Origin: an uncultured Litoreibacter sp.
GTDB lineage: Bacteria > Pseudomonadota > Alphaproteobacteria > Rhodobacterales > Rhodobacteraceae
DNA length: 64,000 nucleotides
Direction of reading: 5' to 3'
NCBI RefSeq assembly: GCF_947487515.1
Contig: NZ_CANKWO010000003.1
Location: forward strand, 513,103-577,102
Every line of letters begins with the position of its first letter. Position 1 is the stretch's first letter. Positions 17,623 through 25,957 of the stretch are shown here, one piece after another. The position numbers and the translations under genes were made by a program. The notes under the pieces are model-generated. The model saw only the letters and a program-made list of their open reading frames with translations. It was not told where the DNA came from and searched no databases.

Positions 17623-19650
17623 TCACCTTTGGTCAAAGCTTGTGTTTGAATATTTTGAAGCACGGATCCACGAGCCTGGGCTGGCCTGATCCATAGTGTT
17701 GAGGGTCGCGATCAACGCATCTGGCCCAACCATTGTGGCCCAATGCATCGGGCCGCCGCGCCATCGCGGAAAGCCGTAGCCAGAAGTTTTGACGACATCC
17801 ACGTCAGCGGCACTGTCGGCAATGCCTTCCTCCACAATTCGCGCACCTTCATTGGCCATCGCGGTCAGGAGTTGTGTTTGAATGTCTTCTGCTGTGAACT
17901 TGGTTTGGGACAACCCAGTCTTTGCGCGGTAGTCAAAGATGATCTCTTCAACCTGTGGATCACACTGCGGGGCCTTTGAACCGGCCGAGTAGCTGTACCA
18001 TCCCATACCACTACGCCGCCCCAAACGCCCTTTTGCACACAGGCGATCTGATATGGTAACATAGCGTTCGTTTGGATCACGATTGACGTCCTGACGACGG
18101 CGATTGGCTTCGGCAATTTGAAGTCCTGACTGATCCTGTGCCTCGAACGGACCCATCGCCATGCCAAATGCTCGCATCGCCGCGTCTACTTCATATGGAA
18201 GGGCGCCATCTGCCAATAGATACTCTGCTGCGCGCCTATAGGCCGCAAGAATGCGGTTCCCGATGAACCCATCGCACACCCCCGCCAGAACAGGTGTTTT
18301 CCGCAAGCCTTTTGCAAAGGCAAAGCCCGAGGCCAAGGCGGACATGCCGGTACTTTGGGTGCGAATGACCTCAACGAGCTTCATGATATGAGCAGGGGAA
18401 AAGAAATGCAGGCCAAGACACCGCTCGGGGTTTGGGACGCCAGCAAAGATGTCGTTGGGATCAAGGTAGGACGTGTTGGTCGCGAGCAACGCATCTGGAC
18501 GCATGACGCGGGATAGTTCGTTGAACACATCCTGTTTCGCCGCGAGGTCCTCAAAAACAGCTTCAATGGCTAAGTCCACATGAGCGATGTCGGCATAAAT
18601 ATCCGACGCATGAAACGCCTTCAGTCGACCTTGAAATTGTTCCTCACTAATTTTCCCTCGCTCAAGCGCGCCTTGGAGAAGGCCGCGCACGGTGTCTGTC
18701 GCCTTTGCTGCGGCTTCGACATCACGTTCAACGATATGGACGCTGTGGCCTGCATTCAGGCAGGCGGAAGCAATGCCACAGCCCATGAGCCCACCACCCA
18801 CAATGGCAACCGATGCAACGGGTTGCGGAGTAGTGCCGCGCAAAGCCTCCGGTCGACTTGACGCGCGTTCAGCGAAGAATATGTGCCGCAAAGCTTTGCT
18901 TTCGTCGGACTGCCGAAGGGCAAGATGCAATGTGCGTTCTTTGGGTTGGGAGGTTTTGTAAGGGGCAGCAGCCCATTGAAGCGCCGTAAAGTTGTGAAGC
19001 GGCGCTATGCGCCCTTTGGCGGACCGCCGGACCGTCTCACCAAGCGTGTCCATGATTTGGCTCGGCGGGACATCTCGCGTGGACACCGGTACAAACGGGC
19101 GGTCGATGAAGGTCGCTACTTGCGATCTGGGGTCGTCCGAAACCGCATCAATTGCACCAAGCTCCAGAAGTTCTTGCGCCGATGCCAGCTGTCCAAGGCA
19201 TGCCATTTTTACGGCCGCTTCCCAGCCAAGCAGACGTGGAGCGCGCTGTGTTCCGCCTGCGCCGGGTATCAAGCCGACGTTCACTTCCGGAAGGCCGAAT
19301 TTGGTGCCGGGTTTCGCAATTCTGTACGCACAGGCCATCGCAATTTCTAAGCCTCCGCCAAGTACCGAGCCATGGAGGATTGCGAGGAACGGCACCGGAC
19401 TGTTTTCAATGGCGTTTACCACATCCGGAAGGTGAGGGGCGGCAGGGGGCGCATCAAACTCGGACATGTCTCCGCCGGCGACGAAGGTTTTCCCTGCGCA
19501 TTGCAAGACAGCCAGCTTGCAGCCTTGGATGTCATTGATGGCTTGGAGCAGTTCGCTGCGAACGGCAGTGGACGTCGCGTTAACCGGTGGATTGTCAATC
19601 GTAACCCACGCAATTCGGTCGATGATTTCAGTTTTCACACAAGGACGCAT
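17623..19650 (-). CDS. fused enoyl-CoA hydratase / 3-hydroxyacyl-CoA dehydrogenase
   Basis: A 675-residue bifunctional beta-oxidation enzyme. Residues 1-200 are a crotonase domain with both catalytic glutamates (LGGGLEIAMACAYR; LPEVNVGLIPGAGGTQR). From about 285 comes the NAD-binding 3-hydroxyacyl-CoA dehydrogenase domain (VAIVGGGLMGCGIASACLNAG) with its catalytic His in LGLHFFSPAHIMKLVEV, then two C-terminal helical domains. No separate paaF (hydratase) or paaH (dehydrogenase) is present in this locus, so this protein probably does both steps from 2,3-dehydroadipyl-CoA to 3-oxoadipyl-CoA. Start 19650 (ATG, TAGGAG upstream) is preferred over TTG 19683. It is tightly coupled to paaZ downstream. 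Confidence 0.9.
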   Translation of the reverse strand: MRPCVKTEIIDRIAWVTIDNPPVNATSTAVRSELLQAINDIQGCKLAVLQCAGKTFVAGGDMSEFDAPPAAPHLPDVVNAIENSPVPFLAILHGSVLGGGLEIAMACAYRIAKPGTKFGLPEVNVGLIPGAGGTQRAPRLLGWEAAVKMACLGQLASAQELLELGAIDAVSDDPRSQVATFIDRPFVPVSTRDVPPSQIMDTLGETVRRSAKGRIAPLHNFTALQWAAAPYKTSQPKERTLHLALRQSDESKALRHIFFAERASSRPEALRGTTPQPVASVAIVGGGLMGCGIASACLNAGHSVHIVERDVEAAAKATDTVRGLLQGALERGKISEEQFQGRLKAFHASDIYADIAHVDLAIEAVFEDLAAKQDVFNELSRVMRPDALLATNTSYLDPNDIFAGVPNPERCLGLHFFSPAHIMKLVEVIRTQSTGMSALASGFAFAKGLRKTPVLAGVCDGFIGNRILAAYRRAAEYLLADGALPYEVDAAMRAFGMAMGPFEAQDQSGLQIAEANRRRQDVNRDPNERYVTISDRLCAKGRLGRRSGMGWYSYSAGSKAPQCDPQVEEIIFDYRAKTGLSQTKFTAEDIQTQLLTAMANEGARIVEEGIADSAADVDVVKTSGYGFPRWRGGPMHWATMVGPDALIATLNTMDQASPGSWIRASKYSNTSFDQR

Positions 19651-19678
19651 GCGACACCGGCTCCTACAATTTGAATTG

Positions 19679-19692
19679 ACCAACCGGTCGGT
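19679..19692. promoter_or_regulatory. TetR-type operator, copy 1
   Basis: The sequence ACCAACCGGTCGGT differs by one base from the perfect palindrome ACCGACCGGTCGGT. It lies in the divergent region between the fused hydratase/dehydrogenase gene and paaG, where one operator could control both directions. A second copy precedes the TRAP genes. Assignment to the nearby TetR protein is inference. Confidence 0.7.
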
Positions 19693-19743
19693 TTATGATT
19701 ATTCAGATAAATCGGTGAACGAGTAAATGCAAGGGAGCAAAGA

Positions 19744-20529
19744 GTGTCTGATACGATTTTAGCTCAAGATCACGGTCATTGGGTTGAGGTGACGCTGCAT
19801 CGCCCAGACAAGCTGAACAGCTTCAATGATGAAATGCATCTTGCCCTGCGCTCTGCTTTGGAGGCCGCAATCAAGGGTAAAAAGCGGGCGATTCTGCTGA
19901 CAGGTGCGGGGCGTGGATTTTGCGCTGGGCAGGACTTGGGCGATCGGGATCCTGCTCAAATGGATGGTCCCCCGGATCTGGGGCAAACTTTGACGAAGTT
20001 CTATAATCCCTTGGTTCAGTTGATCCGTGACGCGGAACTTCCTGTTATCTGTGCAGTAAACGGCGTGGCGGCTGGTGCGGGCGCAAACTTGGCGTTGGCA
20101 TGTGATATCGTTCTCGCATCCGATGAGGCAAAGTTCATTCAATCCTTTGCCAGCGTTGGGCTGGTGCCGGACGCCGGTGGGACTTGGAATTTGACGCGAC
20201 TGTTGGGGCCTGCGCGGGCGAAGGCGCTCGCCATGACTGGAGCGCCGGTCTCTGCTGCGCAAGCTGCTGAGTTTGGGATGATTTGGAAAACCTGCGCCGC
20301 GCCAGAGCTAATGGACGAGGCGCGTGCGCTTGCAGAAAAGCTGGCGTCTGGCCCGACCATTGGCTTGGCACATGCCAAAAAAGCCATTCATGCCGCGTCC
20401 ATCAATTCCCTTGAAGAACAGCTGGAATTGGAAGCGACGTACCAAAAGATTTGTGGGGAAACCTCTGACTATGCAGAAGGAGTTTCCGCTTTCTTGCAGA
20501 AACGTCGACCTGCATTCAAAGGCGAATGA
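19744..20529 (+). CDS. paaG: 1,2-epoxyphenylacetyl-CoA isomerase PaaG
   Basis: A crotonase-family enzyme of 261 residues that converts ring-1,2-epoxyphenylacetyl-CoA to oxepin-CoA. Family features are HRPDKLNSFNDEMH, GAGRGFCAGQDLGDR and VNGVAAGAGANLALACDIV. The Asp in VGLVPDAGGTW takes the place of the hydratase glutamate, as in PaaG. The start is GTG 19744 with GGGAG upstream. It is the first gene of paaG-paaI-paaK-paaR and its stop overlaps paaI as ATGA. The operator at 19679 lies 51 bases upstream. Confidence 0.93.
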   Translation: MSDTILAQDHGHWVEVTLHRPDKLNSFNDEMHLALRSALEAAIKGKKRAILLTGAGRGFCAGQDLGDRDPAQMDGPPDLGQTLTKFYNPLVQLIRDAELPVICAVNGVAAGAGANLALACDIVLASDEAKFIQSFASVGLVPDAGGTWNLTRLLGPARAKALAMTGAPVSAAQAAEFGMIWKTCAAPELMDEARALAEKLASGPTIGLAHAKKAIHAASINSLEEQLELEATYQKICGETSDYAEGVSAFLQKRRPAFKGE

Positions 20530-20957
20530 TGATGACACCCAAAACTCGGGCAGAAAAATCCGCGGCGACGATGTGGTCGGAAGATCGTGCCAGTATGTGG
20601 CTGGGGATGGCCTTGGAGCAAATAGACGAAGGGAGCGCCGTTCTTTCTCTTGTCGTTGCAAAGCATCATTGCAATGGGATGGGGAACTGTCATGGCGGAA
20701 TAATCTTCGCTTTGGCCGATAGCGCATTTGCCTTTGCCTGCAACAGTCGAAATCAAAAGACGGTGGCCCAACATAACTCGATAACCTACATCGCACCGGC
20801 GACGGTTGGAGATAGGCTAATTGCAACCGCACAAGAGGTGAGCTTGCGCGGTCGAAGCGGTATCTATGATGTCAGCGTTCAAACCGAAGATGGCACGACG
20901 ATTGCCGAATTTAGAGGCGGGTCGCGCACCGTGCCTGGCAGACTTTTTGAGGAATAA
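20526..20957 (+). CDS. paaI: hydroxyphenylacetyl-CoA thioesterase PaaI
   Basis: A hotdog-fold thioesterase of 143 residues. In the pathway PaaI hydrolyses stalled phenylacetyl-CoA-type thioesters and so protects the CoA pool. The motif NCHGGIIFALADSAFAFACNS contains the catalytic Asp and the conserved HGG. Three ATGs in a row (20526, 20529, 20532) are possible starts; the first overlaps the paaG stop. paaK follows three bases after the stop. Confidence 0.92.
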   Translation: MMMTPKTRAEKSAATMWSEDRASMWLGMALEQIDEGSAVLSLVVAKHHCNGMGNCHGGIIFALADSAFAFACNSRNQKTVAQHNSITYIAPATVGDRLIATAQEVSLRGRSGIYDVSVQTEDGTTIAEFRGGSRTVPGRLFEE

Positions 20958-20960
20958 CAC

Positions 20961-22271
20961 ATGAAAGACCTGACACCTTCCCGTGAAAGCCTCGATCCGA
21001 TCGAAATCGCATCAATTGATGAAATTCGTGAGCTGCAACTTAGTCGCATGCAGTGGTCACTTCGTCATGCTTACGAAAACGTTCCTATGTATCGTGAACG
21101 GTTTGATGCAGCTGGGGTGCACCCAGAGGATCTCTTGACGCTGGCAGATTTGGCGAAATTTCCGTTTACCTACAAAAATGACCTCCGTGACAACTACCCG
21201 TTTGGACTTTTTGCGGTTCCCCGTGAACAAATTGTGCGCCTTCACGGCTCTTCCGGGACGACTGGTAAGCCGACGGTTGTAGGCTACACGCAAAATGATA
21301 TCGATATGTGGGCCGATCTGGTTGCGCGTTCGATGCGCGCGAGCGGCACACGACCGGGAGATATTGCCCATATTGCCTACGGGTACGGGCTTTTTACGGG
21401 CGGATTGGGGGCGCATTACGGCGCAGAACGTTTGGGCTGCACTGTTGTCCCCGTCTCTGGTGGGATGACCGAGCGCCAAGTGACCCTGATTGAGGACTTT
21501 AAGCCCAAAACGATCATGGTAACACCGTCCTATATGCTGAACATCTTGGAACAGTATCGAAAGGCAGGCATTGATCCGCGGGACTCTTCTTTAGAGGTCG
21601 GAATTTTCGGAGCTGAACCATGGACAAATGCAATGCGAGCAGAAGTCGAGGATGCATTTGATATGCACGCAGTCGATATTTATGGTCTGTCAGAGATCCT
21701 AGGGCCAGGTGTGGCGAACGAATGTGTAGAGACCAAAGATGGGCTGCACATCTGGGAAGACCATTTTTATCCAGAGATCATTGACCCTGAAACGGGTGAG
21801 GTTTTGCCTGAGGGAGAGTTGGGAGAGCTGGTATTCACCACAATCACGAAAGAAGGCTTGCCGATGGTGCGATATCGCACCCGTGATCTTACGCGGCTTT
21901 TGCCAGGGACCGCGCGGTCGATGCGCCGAATGGAGAAAATTACTGGTCGCTCGGATGACATGATTATCCTGAGGGGCGTCAACGTCTTTCCAACACAAAT
22001 CGAAGAACAGGTTTTGACGATCCCGAAACTTGCGCCGCACTTCCAGATCGTTCTTTCCAGTGATGGGCGCATGGATACTTTGTCAGTTCTTGCCGAAGCG
22101 ATGCCAGATGCCTCCGGTGAAGCAGAGCGCACGGCCTTGGCCTCTCTTCTTACGAAGAAGATCAAGGATGTTGTTGGCGTCTCGACTAAGGTAATCGTCG
22201 GCGAACCAAACACGGTTGAACGCAGTCAGGGCAAAGCCCGCCGCGTTCTCGATAATCGCCGTAAGGAGTAG
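20961..22271 (+). CDS. paaK: phenylacetate-CoA ligase
   Basis: An AMP-forming CoA ligase of 436 residues, normal for PaaK, that activates phenylacetate to phenylacetyl-CoA using ATP. Features are MQWSLRHAYENVPMYRERFD at the N-terminus, the phosphate-binding LHGSSGTTGKPTVVGYT, an adenine-binding region YGLSEILGPGVANEC, and the C-terminal hinge ITGRSDDMIILRGVNVFPTQ. It makes the substrate for PaaABCDE. Four bases separate it from the downstream TetR gene, so the two are co-transcribed. Confidence 0.96.
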   Translation: MKDLTPSRESLDPIEIASIDEIRELQLSRMQWSLRHAYENVPMYRERFDAAGVHPEDLLTLADLAKFPFTYKNDLRDNYPFGLFAVPREQIVRLHGSSGTTGKPTVVGYTQNDIDMWADLVARSMRASGTRPGDIAHIAYGYGLFTGGLGAHYGAERLGCTVVPVSGGMTERQVTLIEDFKPKTIMVTPSYMLNILEQYRKAGIDPRDSSLEVGIFGAEPWTNAMRAEVEDAFDMHAVDIYGLSEILGPGVANECVETKDGLHIWEDHFYPEIIDPETGEVLPEGELGELVFTTITKEGLPMVRYRTRDLTRLLPGTARSMRRMEKITGRSDDMIILRGVNVFPTQIEEQVLTIPKLAPHFQIVLSSDGRMDTLSVLAEAMPDASGEAERTALASLLTKKIKDVVGVSTKVIVGEPNTVERSQGKARRVLDNRRKE

Positions 22272-22275
22272 ACGA

Positions 22276-22872
22276 ATGGTACGAACCCGAGCAAAAGATC
22301 ATGATGACAAGCGCCAGCATATTCTAAGCGTGGCTGCTGAGGTCTATGCTCGAGAAGGAATTGCTCGCGCTTCGATGAACGAAGTTGCGCGCGCTTGCGG
22401 TATCTCGAAGGCAAACATCTACCACTATTACGCCAGCAAGGATGATCTGGTTTTTGACATTCTTGATACCTATCTGTCGCAGCTTCGAGAGTTGGTAACT
22501 TCTGTTGATTGCACACAGAAAAGCCCTTCTGAGAAGCTGCATGCGATAACCCGTGCGTTTCTTCTGGCGTACGAAGGGATGGATAACGAACACAAAATTC
22601 AAAGTGAGGGCTTGCCTTTGCTAACCGCTGACAAGCAAAATGTTTTGAAAGGGTATCAGCGGGATTTGGTCGAAGTGGTGTCTCAGTCACTTCGGGAGTG
22701 CGCACCTGAAGCCCTAGCGCAAAGCCCATCCAAATGTCGCGAAATGACGATGTCGGTATTTGGTATGATGAACTGGTTTTACATGTGGAGCCCGGGCGCC
22801 ACGCGCGAGAAACGTGTCGAATACGCGAAAACGATTGCAGATTTGACGCTTTACGGGCTGACTAAACCGTAG
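22276..22872 (+). CDS. paaR: TetR family regulator, PaaR-like
   Basis: A 198-residue TetR protein. The N-terminal helix-turn-helix (ILSVAAEVYAREGIARASMN, then ACGISKANIYHYYASKDDLV) is well conserved and the C-terminal ligand domain resembles regulators found in phenylacetate clusters. Start 22276 is fixed by AAGGAG eight bases upstream; the open frame further upstream lies inside paaK. It is encoded with paaG-I-K and lies 36 bases before a near-perfect operator that precedes the TRAP genes. It probably senses phenylacetyl-CoA or a pathway CoA ester, by analogy. Confidence 0.85.
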   Translation: MVRTRAKDHDDKRQHILSVAAEVYAREGIARASMNEVARACGISKANIYHYYASKDDLVFDILDTYLSQLRELVTSVDCTQKSPSEKLHAITRAFLLAYEGMDNEHKIQSEGLPLLTADKQNVLKGYQRDLVEVVSQSLRECAPEALAQSPSKCREMTMSVFGMMNWFYMWSPGATREKRVEYAKTIADLTLYGLTKP

Positions 22873-22908
22873 CCAATGAGGCTAGGAGCGAGCCTGAGTT
22901 AATAATCG

Positions 22909-22922
22909 ACTGACCGGTCGGT
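22909..22922. promoter_or_regulatory. TetR-type operator, copy 2
   Basis: The sequence ACTGACCGGTCGGT differs by one base from ACCGACCGGTCGGT. It lies 56 bases before the TRAP binding-protein start. It shares GGTCGGTTT and a following TG with copy 1, so the two are very likely bound by the same regulator. Confidence 0.7.
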
Positions 22923-22978
22923 TTGTGTATATTGTCAAAGATGGTAGGACGAATCGTTCTACATTAAGGGAGGAAAAC

Positions 22979-23995
22979 ATGAATACTAAGTCAATGCTAT
23001 TTTCAGCTGCCGCTTTGACGCTGCTGAGTGCAACTACGGCCTTCGCTGAAAAAGAGATGGTCATCTCATCTTGGCTACCACCAACCCATATTATGAACGA
23101 ACTGGTTTGGCCTGAGTTTATCAACCGTGTTGAAGAGGCGACCGAAGGGCGCGTTACCGGCAAGGTAGAGTACCAACTCGCCTCACCTCCATCACAAGCC
23201 GATCTTGTCGAAGATGGCGGGGCAGATGCTGCGTGGATCTTCCACGGCTATAACCCTGGTCGCTTTGTCACAACCAAACTTATTGAGATCCCAGGGTTGG
23301 ACGGCAACTCCGCAGCTGCTTCGGCCGCACATTGGCGTGCGCACCAAGAGGTATTGGGTGCCGCGAATGAATACGACGGCATCGTACCGGTCGCTATGAT
23401 GGTTCACGCCCCCGGCATGTTGCATCTTTCTAAAGAAATTTCGTCTCTTGAAGACGTCGAAGGTCTGAAAATCCGCTCCGGCGGCGGCGTTATGGGGGAT
23501 GTACTTGCAGGCCTTGGTATGGCCGGCGTTCAGGTGTCCGCACCTAAGGTATATGAAACGGTCTCCAACGGAGTGGCTGACGGCACGTTCTTCCCAGGAG
23601 ATACAATTTCCATTCTTCGACTGACTGAAGTTCTGCCATATTCGTATCGCGTTGATGGTGGGTTCTACCGAGGTTCTTTTTCGATCGTTATGAATGAGGA
23701 GTTCCTCGATTCAGTTGGTGAAGAAGATGCAGCGGCCATCCAAGCTGTTCTTGGTGAAGACTTCTCTGCATATGCGGGTGCCGCATGGGACACAGGCAAC
23801 GAGCGCGGCGTGAAAGCACAGACTGAAACCGGTCAGGTGGTTGATCTCGAAGGCGATGCAGCTGCCAAGTTTGAAGTGCTTGTTCCTGAAATTCAGAAAT
23901 CCGTGATTGCAGAAGTAGCGGCCAAAGGCGTCGATGCAGATGCGGCCCTGACGATCATCCGTGACACGATGACTGAATACAGCAGCAAAAACTAA
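22979..23995 (+). CDS. TRAP transporter solute-binding protein, DctP family
   Basis: A periplasmic binding protein of 338 residues. The signal peptide is about residues 1-22 (MNTKSMLFSAAALTLLSATT, cleaved after AFA). The mature protein has ISSWLPPTHIMNELVWPEF, GLKIRSGGGVMGDVLAGLG and YETVSNGVADGTFFPG, which match the DctP fold and its carboxylate-binding Arg region. Start 22979 has GGGAGG upstream. Given its operator and position inside the phenylacetate locus, phenylacetate or a related aryl acid is the likely substrate, which is inference. The small permease gene follows without a gap. Confidence 0.9.
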   Translation: MNTKSMLFSAAALTLLSATTAFAEKEMVISSWLPPTHIMNELVWPEFINRVEEATEGRVTGKVEYQLASPPSQADLVEDGGADAAWIFHGYNPGRFVTTKLIEIPGLDGNSAAASAAHWRAHQEVLGAANEYDGIVPVAMMVHAPGMLHLSKEISSLEDVEGLKIRSGGGVMGDVLAGLGMAGVQVSAPKVYETVSNGVADGTFFPGDTISILRLTEVLPYSYRVDGGFYRGSFSIVMNEEFLDSVGEEDAAAIQAVLGEDFSAYAGAAWDTGNERGVKAQTETGQVVDLEGDAAAKFEVLVPEIQKSVIAEVAAKGVDADAALTIIRDTMTEYSSKN

Positions 23996-24496
23996 ATGAA
24001 ACATACTCTTGATCGGGCAAGCCATTGGCTTGCCCGTATATGTTTGGTCCTCAGTGCAACTTGTCTGATGCTGCTTATGCTTTTGACAGTTGCTGAGGTC
24101 GTCGCGCGCTACGGCTTCAACGCGCCCATTTTTGGGCGTCAGGATCTGGCGCAAATCCTTCTCGCGTGTTCGATCTTCTTTGCGGTGCCGGTGGTGACAA
24201 TACGTGGCCAGCAGATCGACGTTGATCTGCTCGACGGATTGTTCTCGGAACGCGCCGCGTTCTGGCGGGATCGCGCTATCGAGGCGCTGATGGCTGGTAC
24301 GTTTTTGGTGATGGGCGTCTGGTTGGCCGAACGGGCCGAAAAGGCGTTTAGCCGAGGCTCGACGAGTGAGCTTCTGTTTCTCCCCAAATCCCCACTCATC
24401 TGGTTTGTGGCGGCAACGGTGTTCGTGACCGGAGTTCTCGTTGCTCTGCGCTGTCTATACCTCACATTCCTCTCTAAGAAAGAACAAGACACATGA
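23996..24496 (+). CDS. TRAP transporter small permease, DctQ family
   Basis: A 166-residue inner-membrane protein with four hydrophobic helices (LARICLVLSATCLMLLMLL; LLACSIFFAVPVVTI; ALMAGTFLVMGVWL; PLIWFVAATVFVTGVLVAL). The loop VRGQQIDVDLL-like segment (TIRGQQIDVDLLDGL) is typical of DctQ. It starts immediately after the dctP stop codon and its own stop overlaps dctM as ATGA, so all three are translationally linked. Confidence 0.9.
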   Translation: MKHTLDRASHWLARICLVLSATCLMLLMLLTVAEVVARYGFNAPIFGRQDLAQILLACSIFFAVPVVTIRGQQIDVDLLDGLFSERAAFWRDRAIEALMAGTFLVMGVWLAERAEKAFSRGSTSELLFLPKSPLIWFVAATVFVTGVLVALRCLYLTFLSKKEQDT

Positions 24497-25827
24497 CGAT
24501 CGCGTTGATTGCCTTTGCTATCGTTATCGCACTGGTTTTGGTGCGGGTGCCTATTGGTATCGCTATGGGGGCCGTTGGAACCATCGGGTTCGTCTACCTA
24601 CGCGATGGGCGCTGGTCTGCGGGGCTTGGTCCGGCGGCTGATTCCATTCTTGATGTGACGCAGAATGATGCACTGTCCGTTATTCCGCTGTTTATTTTAA
24701 TGGGAATGATTATCGCACAAAGCGGGATGGCGCATGATTTGTATCGCGCAGCCTACGCCGCCGTCGGGCGCCTTCCAGGTGGGCTGGCGATGGCGACTAT
24801 TCTTGCATGTGGCGGGTTTTCTGCAGTGTCTGGCTCCTCTTTGGCGACAGCTGCGACCATGTCCAAGGTTGCGTTGCCTTCGATGCGAAAATTTGGGTAC
24901 CACGATAGCCTGTCCACAGCGTCGGTGGCCGCGGGCGGGACGTTGGGCATTTTGATTCCGCCAAGCATCATTTTGATCATCTACGGATTTCTGACCGGTC
25001 AATCGATTGGGAAGCTGTTTCTAGCCGGTATCTTGCCCGGGCTGATGGGCATTTTGTTGTATCTTGGTGCCGTAGCATTTGTTGTTTGGCGTAAACCCGA
25101 AGCTGGCCCCGCCGGAGACCCTATGTCTGGCGCAGAGGCCCGCGCATGCATTTTGCGGGTGATCCCAATCCTAGTTCTATTCGTCATTATTATCGGTGGT
25201 ATTTACGGGCAGGTGTTTACCGCAGACGAGGCCGCTGGCGTTGGTGCATTCGGGGCCATATTGATTTCGATGCTAATTGGGCGGTTTTCTTGGAGCGGGT
25301 TGATCGACGCGTTGTCGCAAACTGTGCGCACCTCGGTCGGCCTCTTTGTGTTGTTGATTGGCGCTGACATCTTCAACCGGCTGATCACACGCGCCGGCCT
25401 AACCGACGATCTATTGAGCTATCTGCAAGGCGCAGGGCTTGAACCCTTTGCGGTGCTGGGGCTGATTGTTTTGATCTATCTGGTTCTGGGGGCTGTCTTC
25501 GAAAGCCTCTCGATGATCACTCTCACGGTGCCGGTATTTGCACCGCTGATCGCGTCTTTGGGGTTCTTTGAGGGAGACGTAAACGGGGAAATGGCCCTGA
25601 TTTGGTTCGGGATCATTGTTGTGGTCGTGACCGAAATTTCGTTGATAACACCCCCGATAGGATTGAATGTGTTTGTGTTGCGATCTGTTGTGACGGATGT
25701 GTCCGCGGCGACAATTTTCAAAGGCGTCACACCTTTCTGGATCGCAGACATCATCCGTCTGATCCTGTTGATTGCCTTGCCGCTGTTTGCACTCATGCTG
25801 CCTTTGGGTGTGTGGGGGTTCGGCTAG
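24493..25827 (+). CDS. TRAP transporter large permease, DctM family
   Basis: A 444-residue membrane protein with about 12-13 hydrophobic segments that catalyses ion-coupled import of the bound solute. Typical DctM motifs are RVPIGIAMGAVG, FILMGMIIAQSGMA, GGFSAVSGSSLATAATMSKVALPSM, AAGGTLGILIPPSIILIIYG and TPPIGLNVFVL. It is the last gene of the TRAP operon and faces paaE, with a bidirectional terminator between. Confidence 0.95.
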   Translation: MTIALIAFAIVIALVLVRVPIGIAMGAVGTIGFVYLRDGRWSAGLGPAADSILDVTQNDALSVIPLFILMGMIIAQSGMAHDLYRAAYAAVGRLPGGLAMATILACGGFSAVSGSSLATAATMSKVALPSMRKFGYHDSLSTASVAAGGTLGILIPPSIILIIYGFLTGQSIGKLFLAGILPGLMGILLYLGAVAFVVWRKPEAGPAGDPMSGAEARACILRVIPILVLFVIIIGGIYGQVFTADEAAGVGAFGAILISMLIGRFSWSGLIDALSQTVRTSVGLFVLLIGADIFNRLITRAGLTDDLLSYLQGAGLEPFAVLGLIVLIYLVLGAVFESLSMITLTVPVFAPLIASLGFFEGDVNGEMALIWFGIIVVVVTEISLITPPIGLNVFVLRSVVTDVSAATIFKGVTPFWIADIIRLILLIALPLFALMLPLGVWGFG

Positions 25828-25837
25828 TAGGGAAATG

Positions 25838-25871
25838 AAAAACCGCCCGTTCCATATGGATCGGGCGGTTT
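25838..25871. terminator. bidirectional terminator between TRAP and paa genes
   Basis: The 10-bp arms AAACCGCCCG (25840-25849) and CGGGCGGTTT (25862-25871) pair perfectly. The A run 25838-25842 gives a U tail on the minus strand for paaE. The loop itself contains the palindrome TCCATATGGA. It sits between convergent operons, 12 bases after dctM. Confidence 0.8.
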
Positions 25872-25957
25872 CGCAATTTCGTTGAAAGCTTGTTTTCTGA
25901 TTTGCCGGTAGCTGTCAGGCGGTGCAAACCGCGGCAGATACGGGGGGAGGGAGGGCT

